Below are positions 35,430 to 44,464 of a DNA stretch of 64,000 nucleotides, piece after piece. Made by a program: the position numbers and the translations under genes. This DNA is from Oscillospiraceae bacterium (GTDB taxonomy: Bacteria; Bacillota; Clostridia; Oscillospirales; Ruminococcaceae). Under the pieces are notes generated by a model. That model did not search any database. It had not been told where the DNA came from and saw only the letters and a program-made list of their open reading frames with translations. Each line of letters starts with the position of its first letter. Position 1 is the first letter of the stretch. The DNA is taken from assembly GCA_017414435.1 (NCBI GenBank), contig JAFQMN010000001.1, forward strand, positions 186,001 to 250,000, read 5' to 3'.

Positions 35430-36266
35430 ATGCTTAAGCATGAATTATTATTCCCAAAATTGGGGCTTAGTTTTAATTTTAGTAGTGTGGCGTTTTCTAT
35501 TTTTGGCTTGGATATTTATTGGTATGGAATTATTGTAATGTGTGCAATGCTTGTGGCAATTTGTTATATCTTTTTGCGTGCGAAGCGTTTTAATATTAAT
35601 GCGGATGCACTAACCTCTATTATTACCTGGGTTATTGTTGGTGGAGTTATTGGAGCGAGGTTATATTACATTATTTTTAACCATAAAAATATTCACACGT
35701 TTTTTGAAGCTATAAACATAAGGAACGGTGGGATTGCTATTTATGGTGGGTTAATTGGTGGAGGGCTTGCAATGGTTGCTACCGCCAAAGTAAAAAAAGT
35801 TAAATTATTACCGCTGCTTGATCTTATGGCAGGTGGTGTGATTATAGCGCAAGCAATTGGACGCTGGGGGAATTTTTTTAATATGGAGGCTTTTGGTTGC
35901 AATACAGATCTACCTTGGGGAATGACAAGTTTACCGATTAAAAGAATGTTGGGAGCATTGCAGGCTGCTGGAGTAGATGTTAACCCAGATTTACCGGTGC
36001 ATCCATGTTTTCTTTATGAATCGGTTTGGTGTTTATTGGGTTTTGTTTTTATTGCAGCTTATTCTAAACGTAAAAAGTTTGATGGGGAACTATTTGCAAT
36101 TTATATTTTATGGTATAGTTTTGGAAGGTTTTTTATAGAGGGGCTTAGAACAGACAGTTTGATGCTCGGCAATGTTAGAATATCTCAAGCGGTTTCTCTT
36201 TTATTATTTGTGTTTGCAGGGGTAACACTTTGGTATAAAAACAAGAAATTAAAGCAGGAAAGTTAA
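35430..36266 (+). CDS. lgt: Prolipoprotein diacylglyceryl transferase
   Basis: Membrane enzyme of 278 residues that attaches diacylglycerol to the lipobox Cys of prolipoproteins, the first step of lipoprotein maturation. About seven hydrophobic helices are present. Signatures are I-Y-G-G-L-I-G-G, the catalytic-region G-R-W-G-N-F-F-N-M-E (family G-R-x-G-N-F-x-N-x-E), and H-P-C-F-L-Y-E-S. AAGGAGAG precedes the ATG, 23 bases after ileS. Confidence 0.95.
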   Translation: MLKHELLFPKLGLSFNFSSVAFSIFGLDIYWYGIIVMCAMLVAICYIFLRAKRFNINADALTSIITWVIVGGVIGARLYYIIFNHKNIHTFFEAINIRNGGIAIYGGLIGGGLAMVATAKVKKVKLLPLLDLMAGGVIIAQAIGRWGNFFNMEAFGCNTDLPWGMTSLPIKRMLGALQAAGVDVNPDLPVHPCFLYESVWCLLGFVFIAAYSKRKKFDGELFAIYILWYSFGRFFIEGLRTDSLMLGNVRISQAVSLLLFVFAGVTLWYKNKKLKQES

Positions 36267-36267
36267 G

Positions 36268-36894
36268 ATGAAACGACAAGAAAAAATCTTGAAGATAATT
36301 TCTATTTTAAAAAAAAGGTACCCAGAAATTAAATGTATGTTAAAATATAAATCTGGCTACGAACTGATGATTGCTGGTCGGCTTTCTTCGCAGTGTAAAG
36401 ATGAGCGGGTAAACATGGTTACACGTGAATTATTTGCTAAATATAAAACTCTGGAATCGTTTGCAAATGCCAAAGTTGAAGAGATTGAGGAGATAATTAA
36501 ACCGTGTGGGCTTTTTAGAATGAAAGCGCGCGATATTATTGGCAGTTGTGCGATGATAATTAAAGATTTTGGTGGAGAACTGCCTAGTGATATTGAAACT
36601 TTGCAGAAGTTACCTGGTATTGGGAGGAAAACCGCGAATTTAATTATTGGTGATGTTTTTAAAAAACCATCTGTTGTTTGTGATACTCATTGCATTAGAA
36701 TTATGAATCGTGTAGGAATTTGCAAAACAACCGTACCAGCCAAGGTGGAAGCAGAGCTAAGGTTATTGCTGCCACCTGAGGAATCTACGGATTTTTGCCA
36801 CCGTTTGGTGTTTTTTGGCAGAGAAGTATGTGTGGCGCGCAAACCACGTTGTTTGACATGTGAATTGAATATTTATTGCAATAAATTAATTTAA
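36268..36894 (+). CDS. nth: Endonuclease III (DNA glycosylase/AP lyase)
   Basis: Base-excision repair enzyme of 208 residues that removes oxidised pyrimidines. The helix-hairpin-helix L-P-G-I-G-R-K-T-A-N carries the catalytic Lys, and the catalytic Asp is in V-V-C-D-T-H-C. The C-terminal cluster loop is C-x6-C-x2-C-x5-C (C-V-A-R-K-P-R-C-L-T-C then C), typical for a [4Fe-4S]. Its ATG starts one base after the lgt stop, so translation is likely coupled. Confidence 0.95.
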   Translation: MKRQEKILKIISILKKRYPEIKCMLKYKSGYELMIAGRLSSQCKDERVNMVTRELFAKYKTLESFANAKVEEIEEIIKPCGLFRMKARDIIGSCAMIIKDFGGELPSDIETLQKLPGIGRKTANLIIGDVFKKPSVVCDTHCIRIMNRVGICKTTVPAKVEAELRLLLPPEESTDFCHRLVFFGREVCVARKPRCLTCELNIYCNKLI

Positions 36895-36911
36895 AATTTG
36901 AATTTTTAATA

Positions 36912-36947
36912 AAAATAATAGCCTCGTTTACGCGAGGCTATTATTTT
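36912..36947. terminator. Strong terminator after nth
   Basis: AAAATAATAGCCTCG pairs with CGAGGCTATTATTTT around a short loop. It could act in both directions. Confidence 0.9.
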
Positions 36948-36993
36948 AGCTTTTAACCTGATATTTAGAATGTATAATAATTTTAAAACAAAG

Positions 36994-37022
36994 TTGACAA
37001 AAAATATTTATTATGCAATAAT
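36994..37022 (+). promoter_or_regulatory. Promoter for the secreted DUF6273-like gene
   Basis: TTGACA, a 17-base spacer with TATGC at its end, and AATAAT. Confidence 0.65.
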
Positions 37023-37066
37023 AAATATACATAACAATTAAGCGAAGAAGGAAGGAAGGAACAAGC

Positions 37067-39289
37067 ATGGGGGAATGTAAGAGCATGATTAAAAGATTTT
37101 TAGGGGGGGGGTACGGCGTTTTGCCTGATAGCGAGTTCTATTTTAAACCCCGCAAATTTTAAAGTGAGAGCGGGAACCTTAGAAGATATAACAGCTGAGG
37201 CAAACATTACCCAAACCGGGACAGGAATAGTGAAGTTAGAAAAGGTAACAGGAGAAAACGGAGAGGTTAGCTACCAGCTAACAGCCACACCAGGTGCTGG
37301 GCAGAAGCTGAAAGGAATAACAGTGGATGGAGCAGAAGTTACAGGAACTGTGGCGGCAGGGGGAGCATATACACTTGAAGGTTATGGACAAACTAAAGTT
37401 GCACAAAAAGTGTATTTTGGTAAAAATCCGAATTATTATACAGATGGTGAACATTTTTATGAAATAATTGATGAGGACAGGTATAATGAATTAAAAGGAT
37501 ATGGTTATTTTACAGAGGGAACAATTGGTGGAGCAGATACACTAATGTATATAGGGGGCGACGGCGAAGAAGAATGCTATATTTATGGAGCAGGAGTGCA
37601 GGCAAACGCAGCACAAGGTTGGTGGATTGCAGGGTACCAAGCGAGTGGCTATGGCACAAACAAGGATGAAGGGGCTTTGGTGCTTTTGTGTGACCCAGAC
37701 CAGCCGATGAGTAATAGCCAGCAATTTTATTCGGATAGGGAGAATGATCACGACTATAGCGAAGAGTGGGGTTGTGTGTATGATGAGGATGAACAGCCTA
37801 TTACATCTACTCCTATTGTATCTCTTGACCAAGCAGTTACAATAGAAGAAGTACACCCAAACCACTATGGTGGAAGTGATATAAGAAAAACGTTGCAGGG
37901 GTATATTACAGATAGTAATGGGGAGCCGGTAACAGACCGATTTAGTGCAGCAGAACAAGGTTTGATGAAAGAAACAACGGTGCGGACGCATGACAGCAAA
38001 AATGATGTATATTACAGCACAACGGATAAGCTGTATTTAGGTGGCAGTGATATTATGCCTTCATCGAGTGCATATGTTACGGAGCTTCCGGAACGAGAAG
38101 ATTTACTGCAGATGTTGTATATGACAGTGGGAGTAAACGACAACTTGAAAGTGGCCCTGGCATCAAGAGAATTTCTAGATAGGCTAGAGCAAGTGGGTAA
38201 CTACGATGCGCTTTTGGATAACGGCCCAGAGGGAAGCCCTTACATAACTGGGAACAAATGGTTCTGGTTGCGTTCTCCGAACGCGAGCTATAGCAACTAT
38301 GCGCTGAATGCTAGGACTGGCAGCTATGTGGTTACCACACTGTCGACGATAGCAATAGGTGCGTCCCCGCTTGCGCGCTGAATCTGCAATCTGTCATCTT
38401 CGCATCCGCTGCTGCGCCAGCAGCAGCATCATCTAGCGCCCTCAGCGATGGGGTATACCTCCGTGTTGCAGATGACACAACAACCCCTAAAATTAGTTCG
38501 TCTGCGACGGTCACAGGCAATACCATTACGGTAACAAAAGCTGCGGAGGGTGGCGATGTTTACCTCTACATTCAGGGCAACGATGGCACGAGCGACTGGG
38601 TATATTCAAAACAAATAACCCAAAGTGAAACAATTAACGCAAACAATGATATTCATACAGGGCTAACAAGTTTTGCCAACTGCCGCGTTTGGCTAGAAAC
38701 CACGGATGACAATGTGACCTATGCAAAAAAGGTGGCAACAACAGCACCTGCAGAAATGGAAAGCTTTATTGATGTGGAAAACTTGGCCACAGAGAGTATG
38801 AAATATGGACTATTTACAAATCCAGAGCAAGAAATAGCAGTTGAATTTGAAGAGAAAGCAGATATTAGCCCAACTGTAAGCGTAGCCGGATGGAGTTATA
38901 AAGGACGAGCAAACGGCCCAAGAGTTAGCGGGAATAACGGTGGCGGAGCAGTGACCTATGAATATAAAGTTAAAGGCACAGCTGATGAAACATATTCAAG
39001 CGAGGTGCCAACAGCTGTGGGAGAATATACAGTGAGGGCTACAATAGCAGAAACAGATGAATATAAAGGCGGCACAGCAACTACAGATTTTGAAATTAAA
39101 CACGCAGTTTACAGCACATTAAATGGCCTGCCCAGAGTTTTGAGCGGTGTTGGAGGGGAAGCCGGGTATAGATATAATCTAACCACAGGAAAGCCCGAAT
39201 TTTACTGCGAGCCAAAACCAGGATATAAATTAGAAGGAACAACAATTGGAGCAGATGGCACGAAGTATGTGAGATTTAAGATAGTGTAG
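37067..39289 (+). pseudogene. Secreted DUF6273-like protein, two frameshifts
   Basis: The ATG at 37067 (GGAAGGA upstream) opens M-G-E-C-K-S-M-I-K-R-F-L then runs into a 9-G tract. With eight G the frame continues as G-T-A-F-C-L-I-A-S-S-I-L, a good signal peptide, and on through 37164-38360. That middle part has DUF6273-type features: G-S-D-I-R-K-T-L-Q-G-Y, F-S-A-A-E-Q-G-L-M, T-T-D-K-L-Y-L, and W-F-W-L-R-S-P-N-A-S. A second shift at about 38360-38378, just where G-V-R-P-A-L-N-L is expected, returns the reading to the frame of the ATG; from L-N-L-Q-S-V-I-F-A-S it stays open to the stop, with an Ig-like V-G-E-Y-T-V-R-A-T module. Intact it would be about 740 residues. It may be phase-variable, decayed, or affected by sequencing error. 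Confidence 0.7.
37103..37111 (+). repeat. Nine-G homopolymer in signal-peptide coding region
   Basis: G tract of nine directly after TTTTTA. Loss of one G restores the frame. It is the longest G run I noticed in this AT-rich window. Confidence 0.85.
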
Positions 39290-39292
39290 AGC

Positions 39293-39332
39293 AAAAAAGA
39301 GCTAACGGGGTAACAACCGTTGGCTCTTTTTA
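39293..39332 (+). terminator. Terminator after the DUF6273-like gene
   Basis: AAAAAGAGC-TAACGG pairs with CCGTTGGCTCTTTTT. It is placed between convergent genes and could serve both. Confidence 0.8.
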
Positions 39333-39351
39333 TAATAGCAATAGAGATTGA

Positions 39352-40512
39352 TTAGATTGCTTGTTCAGATTCTAAACGTTTTGCCTGGTTGAACATGAGT
39401 TGTGCGCGGGCTTGAGAAACTTCGTCTTGAAGATTGATTTTTTCCCAAACTATAGAAAAGTCAGATTCGAAATCGTGCAGCCTTAACCACAATCTTACAA
39501 TTTTACTTATTATAGGAGATAAAATTCGGCGATAGCTTTGAATCTCGCTAATTAAAATCTCACATTGCTGTTTGCTCATGCGTTCTGTAGTGGACCAATT
39601 AAGGCCTAATAGAAATGGAGGAATGCTTAATTTAGCTACGATCTGTTCAAGCATCTGGCGCACTGGGGCTGTGGTATCTATTGCATTATTATCTGCGCCT
39701 ATGACCTTAATTTCCATATCACCGATTGCTACAAAGTCGCGAATATTGCCATCGCTTGGAGTCTGCATTGTTTTTTCCCACTGAGTTGCTATATTTTGTG
39801 CTATCTCTTGCACGGAATCGATTTCTACACTGGGGTCTGGTTTGTAATTAACGGCAAATCTAACATTACCAATTCTATCGAAATTCGAACCAATTGCAGT
39901 GTAGATTTTCATTAAGATATTACCAACTAACTGCAGACCTTTAATTAGTGAATTACCATTAACTTCACCGGCTGATGGGTTTAATGCCGAAAATAATAAT
40001 AGTTGTGGGCATTTTATTCTTTGAGGTGATAGTGAGTTTGCGTTTAACCAAAATTCAGTTGCAATTGAATTAGAACTACGTTTGGCTTGAATTTGAGTTA
40101 CGTTAGCATTAAATAGGGCAAGTATATCTGAATTGTTTGAATTTAAAATAATTTCGCCTATAGCGTTACCATATGTTAGTAAACTATCTAAATAACAGGT
40201 TATGAAATTATTTATACCGTTACCATTACCTACAATTATTACATTATCTAAAAAATTATTGACCTGCTTAGAGATAATAGGATTTGAAGTATCTATTTTA
40301 AAACCACCGATTAATCGGATGATTTTACTTATTGCTGCATCTACAATGGGAATAGAATCTCTAATTGTTTTATAGTTTTTTAAATCCAGTTGAGTTACAC
40401 TATCTGCTTCTATATCTGCAAAAACGGAAGAATTTGAAGGGCTAGTTTGAGTGCAGATTTGTGTAGCGGCTTTAGGTTTGTTTTTAGCTTTTTGAAACAT
40501 TTTCATATTCAT
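39352..40512 (-). CDS. Orphan phage portal-like protein
   Basis: Protein of 386 residues with features of tailed-phage portal proteins: an early helical region, L-T-Y-G-N-A-I-G-E-I-I-L (the portal L-x-G-N-A motif), a central beta/alpha domain, and near the C terminus L-L-G-L-N-W-S-T-T-E-R-M-S followed by a long helix. In phages the portal forms the ring through which DNA is packaged. No terminase, protease or capsid gene is near it, and the frame is intact. TAAAGGAGAG lies upstream on the reverse strand. It may be a prophage remnant or a domesticated gene. Confidence 0.65.
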   Translation of the reverse strand: MNMKMFQKAKNKPKAATQICTQTSPSNSSVFADIEADSVTQLDLKNYKTIRDSIPIVDAAISKIIRLIGGFKIDTSNPIISKQVNNFLDNVIIVGNGNGINNFITCYLDSLLTYGNAIGEIILNSNNSDILALFNANVTQIQAKRSSNSIATEFWLNANSLSPQRIKCPQLLLFSALNPSAGEVNGNSLIKGLQLVGNILMKIYTAIGSNFDRIGNVRFAVNYKPDPSVEIDSVQEIAQNIATQWEKTMQTPSDGNIRDFVAIGDMEIKVIGADNNAIDTTAPVRQMLEQIVAKLSIPPFLLGLNWSTTERMSKQQCEILISEIQSYRRILSPIISKIVRLWLRLHDFESDFSIVWEKINLQDEVSQARAQLMFNQAKRLESEQAI

Positions 40513-40694
40513 ATTTTAACTCTCCTTTATAACGATATATTAAAAGCCTTGACAAAAATATATGAATTTGAAATTTTAGTTGCAATAATTCAAGCAACTT
40601 TGTATATTATTAGAGTGGTGTTATTCATAAACAGATAGTTAATTAATTTTGCACGTTGTTGCAGAAGAATTGTTCAATAAAATCACGATAGCGT

Positions 40695-40748
40695 AAATAA
40701 GAACAAATTATCCTAGGCTTATAAGCCTAGGATAATTTGTTCTTATTT
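40695..40748. terminator. 54-bp perfect palindrome between reverse-strand genes
   Basis: Each 27-base arm is exactly complementary around a central TATA-like point, containing CCTAGGCTTATAAGCCTAGG. It lies just after the stop of the double-glycine peptide gene and probably terminates it. A perfect palindrome without a loop also makes it a possible cruciform. Confidence 0.7.
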
Positions 40749-40786
40749 TTTAATTTAATAGAAAAATTTTAACTTCATGATTGGTT

Positions 40787-41023
40787 TTATTTTTTGCCGG
40801 ATTTTTTTGTCATGCTGTCGGCCACTTTTTTTTCAGCTTTTGCCATCTCGTGGTTGTAACGTGCTCCACCACCAACGGACGGATTAGGTGAACTTTGTAG
40901 CTTTTTGACAATTTTTTTTTCTTCTTCTGCCTTTTTTAAAGCATATTCAGTTCCTTTAGCACTACCACCATTTATTGAAAATAATTCTTCTAGCGAAAGA
41001 GCAGAAAACTCTACATTGTTCAT
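40787..41023 (-). CDS. Double-glycine-leader peptide, possible bacteriocin-type precursor
   Basis: 78 residues. The N terminus M-N-N-V-E-F-S-A-L-S-L-E-E-L-F-S-I-N-G-G has the form of leaders cut by C39-type exporters: hydrophobic residues at regular spacing and Gly-Gly at 19-20. The mature part would be about 58 residues, Lys- and Ser-rich and without Cys (G-G-G-A-R-Y-N-H-E-M-A-K-A-E near the middle). TTTAGGAGA precedes the ATG on the reverse strand. No C39 transporter is in the window, and the exporter at 25617 lacks that domain. The function, antimicrobial or signalling, is unknown. Confidence 0.6.
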   Translation of the reverse strand: MNNVEFSALSLEELFSINGGSAKGTEYALKKAEEEKKIVKKLQSSPNPSVGGGARYNHEMAKAEKKVADSMTKKSGKK

Positions 41024-41485
41024 TTACTATCATCTCCTAAATTAATATTTACTTAATATGAATTATAACATAGAAATGAACAATATTTTCGAAAAAACAA
41101 TTAAATTTATGTAAATAAGATAAAAATTAGGCATAAAATATAATTACATTTATTTTATATAATAAAGTTATAAAATTATAGAAAACTAAAATAATAAGAA
41201 TAAAATTAGTGAAAAATATTTTATAAAGTAAATAAAAGCAATTTTACAGCCGAAAAGGATCAAATTGGTAAAAAGCTTTTAAAATAAAAACATGTAAAGT
41301 TTGAAAGGTTGACAGCAATTATAATATGAAAAGAATAAATTAACAAATTTAGAATTAAATTGCAACTTATTTATTTTTATGATATTATTATATATAATTG
41401 TATATAACTAATTTGTTGTTTTATAAATGTACTTTAACTTGATAAATTTTGAATAAAGGTGATTCCTAAAAGAAGGTAGGCAAAA
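41024..41485. other. Very AT-rich intergenic region
   Basis: Divergent space between the reverse-strand peptide gene and tsaE. No gene is seen. TTGACA at 41309 and several TATAAT-like words occur, but no pair has good spacing. A TATAAT on the reverse strand about 40 bases before the peptide ATG may be its -10. Confidence 0.4.
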
Positions 41486-41902
41486 TTGATTTCAAATTCT
41501 CCACAAGAAACTATAGAGATTGCAAAAAATATTGGGCAAAGATTAAAACAGCCAGCAGTAATTACCTTAGAAGGTGAAATGGGGGCTGGGAAAACATGTT
41601 TTGCCAGAGGGTTAGTTATGGGTTTAGGATCAACCGAGTTAGTAACAAGCCCAACGTTTGCATTGGTGAATATATATAGTGGTAGTAAATTTAAAATCTA
41701 TCATTTTGATATGTATAGAGTTAAAGGCTTTTTTGATTTGGAATCGACAGGATTTTTTGACTTTTTGTCGCAGCAGGCAATTTTAATAATCGAGTGGAGC
41801 AGTAACGTGTTAGAATATTTACCGGAGCAACGAATTGATATACAGATAGTGAAATTAAAAGATGAAAAGCGAGAGATAAAAGTTTATGGCTTGAATATTT
41901 AG
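41486..41902 (+). CDS. tsaE: tRNA threonylcarbamoyladenosine biosynthesis ATPase TsaE
   Basis: 138-residue P-loop ATPase that works with TsaB and TsaD to make t6A37 in tRNAs reading ANN codons. Walker A is E-G-E-M-G-A-G-K-T-C near residues 32-41; T-S-P-T-F-A-L-V-N and Y-H-F-D-M-Y-R are family signatures, followed by I-E-W-S. Start is TTG with AGAAGGTAGG upstream. tsaB follows nine bases later. Confidence 0.95.
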   Translation: MISNSPQETIEIAKNIGQRLKQPAVITLEGEMGAGKTCFARGLVMGLGSTELVTSPTFALVNIYSGSKFKIYHFDMYRVKGFFDLESTGFFDFLSQQAILIIEWSSNVLEYLPEQRIDIQIVKLKDEKREIKVYGLNI

Positions 41903-41911
41903 GAGGCTTGT

Positions 41912-42604
41912 ATGAAAATATTAGGCATAGAAACTGCTACAAGTACTACTTCGGTTGCATTGCAAGAAGAAGAAAAAACTTTAGGGCAGATCACCACAAA
42001 TACTACAATTGTGCACAGCAAAACTCTAATGCCTATGATTATATCTTTGCTTGATTTTACTAAAACTAACATTAATTCTATTGATGTTTTTGCTGTTTCT
42101 TCTGGGCCAGGTTCGTTCACTGGGCTTAGAATTGGACTTGCTGTTGCAAAAGGTTTTGCAGTAGCTGGGCATAAACCAGTAGCTGTTGTGCCAACATTAG
42201 AGGCTTTGGCTTATAATATCTGTTTTAATGCTTATTTTAACGAACTTGTTTGTGCAGTGTTAGATGCCAGGTGTAATAATGTGTATGCCGGTCTTTTTGA
42301 ATATGATAAAACAAGCAAGTTTTTACGCAGATGGCAAGATAGAACAGTGAATATTAATGTATTAAAAGAAGATTTAAAGAAATTATCAAATGAGCTGAGC
42401 AAATCGGTGGTTTTAGTTGGGAATGCAGCAAATTTGGTTTATTCTAATAATTGTACTTTTATATTAAAAGAAGACTTAATATTTCCATCAGCAGTTTCGG
42501 TTTGCAGGTTAGCTTTTGACAAAAAATATTGGCGCGCGGCGGGGGAAGCTATGCCGGAATATTTAAAACCACCGCAGATAGATATTCCTAAAAAAGTAAA
42601 GTAA
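41912..42604 (+). CDS. tsaB: tRNA threonylcarbamoyladenosine biosynthesis protein TsaB
   Basis: 230 residues, non-catalytic partner of TsaD in t6A synthesis. The ASKHA-fold start I-L-G-I-E-T-A-T-S-T-T-S-V-A and the central S-S-G-P-G-S-F-T-G-L-R-I-G are typical. TAGGAGG precedes the ATG. It is paired with tsaE as in many Firmicutes; tsaD is not in the window. Confidence 0.95.
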   Translation: MKILGIETATSTTSVALQEEEKTLGQITTNTTIVHSKTLMPMIISLLDFTKTNINSIDVFAVSSGPGSFTGLRIGLAVAKGFAVAGHKPVAVVPTLEALAYNICFNAYFNELVCAVLDARCNNVYAGLFEYDKTSKFLRRWQDRTVNINVLKEDLKKLSNELSKSVVLVGNAANLVYSNNCTFILKEDLIFPSAVSVCRLAFDKKYWRAAGEAMPEYLKPPQIDIPKKVK

Positions 42605-43276
<672 letters not shown>

Positions 43277-43306
43277 TTTTTATATATAAAGAAGGCAGAT
43301 TTGCTT

Positions 43307-44437
43307 ATGAAAAAACAAATGACTCCTAAAAGAAAGAGAATTGATAGTAAATTTTCTGGCCTTGTGCTAGTGCTATTGGCTATTGGGCTGATTTCTTTAT
43401 GCTCGGCAAGTTATGTGGTTAGCTATTATCAGTTTGAAAACAGCTGGCATTTTATAATTCGGCAGCTTATATTTGCAATTATTGGCGTTGTTGCAATGTT
43501 TGTAGTAGGAAATATAGACTATAAAATTCTATTTAAGTATGCCGAACTATTTTACGGTTTTGCAGTGGTTTTGTTGGGGCTAGTTTTATTTATGCACCCA
43601 ATTAATGGTGCCAGGCGTTGGCTTGCCTTGGGGCCGATAACGTTTCAACCCTCTGAGGTTGCTAAACTTGCAATTATAATAATTTTTGCAAAATATATAA
43701 CAATTAATGAAAAACGTATGAACACTTTTAAATTTGGTGTTACAAAATTAATTGGTTTTATGCTTGTTGTTGCAGGGTTAATGCTTTTAGAGCCGCATAT
43801 TTCTGGCACGGTATTAATTTTTATAATTGGAGCTATAATGATGTTTGTTGGCGGCACAAATTTATTTTGGTTCGCGGTTGGTGGAGCATTTATTGTATTT
43901 GTTGTGTTGTTTGTAATATTTACCCCTGGAATTGCAAATTATGCGGCTTCACGGGTTAGTTATTGGTTGGATCCTTTTGCAGACCCACAGGGTAAGGGGT
44001 ACCAAACAATACAATCTTTATATGCTATAGGTGCAGGCGGAATTTTTGGCGTGGGTGTAGGTAACAGTAAGCAAAAGCAGCTTTATTTGCCAGAAGCTCA
44101 AAATGATTTTGTATTTTCGGTGGTATGTGAAGAAGTGGGGCTTATTGGTGCAGTGGTGATAATATTAATATTTGCAGCTTTATTTTACCGTGGGATTAGA
44201 ATAGCACAAAGAACGCATGATAAATTTGGCTTTATGATAGTGGTTGGAATTATGGTTCAGTTAGCTACGCAGACTTTGTTAAATATTGCGGTTGTTACAA
44301 ATACAGTCCCTAACACGGGGATTAGTATGCCATTTTTTAGCTATGGAGGAACATCGCTTATGATGCTGTTGGCAGAGATGGGCTTGGTACTTTCTGTAAG
44401 TAAGTTTGGCGGAAATAAGCGACATTATTTAGTTTAA
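43307..44437 (+). CDS. ftsW: SEDS-family peptidoglycan polymerase FtsW
   Basis: Integral membrane glycosyltransferase of 376 residues with about ten helices that polymerises septal peptidoglycan with a class B PBP. Motifs are G-A-R-R-W-L, F-Q-P-S-E-V-A-K-L, and near the C terminus N-T-G-I-S-M-P-F-F-S-Y-G-G-T-S. Position just before murG, ftsQ and ftsZ argues for FtsW rather than RodA. The ATG at 43307 is chosen; an in-frame TTG six bases upstream is possible, since AGAAGG could serve either. Confidence 0.93.
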   Translation: MKKQMTPKRKRIDSKFSGLVLVLLAIGLISLCSASYVVSYYQFENSWHFIIRQLIFAIIGVVAMFVVGNIDYKILFKYAELFYGFAVVLLGLVLFMHPINGARRWLALGPITFQPSEVAKLAIIIIFAKYITINEKRMNTFKFGVTKLIGFMLVVAGLMLLEPHISGTVLIFIIGAIMMFVGGTNLFWFAVGGAFIVFVVLFVIFTPGIANYAASRVSYWLDPFADPQGKGYQTIQSLYAIGAGGIFGVGVGNSKQKQLYLPEAQNDFVFSVVCEEVGLIGAVVIILIFAALFYRGIRIAQRTHDKFGFMIVVGIMVQLATQTLLNIAVVTNTVPNTGISMPFFSYGGTSLMMLLAEMGLVLSVSKFGGNKRHYLV

Positions 44438-44464
44438 TTTTTAAAAAGAGGAGACATAGATGGT

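Noticed and set aside
37542-37991. Reverse-strand 149-codon frame
   Set aside because: Its translation looks random, with no start signal, and it lies opposite the DUF6273-like coding frame.
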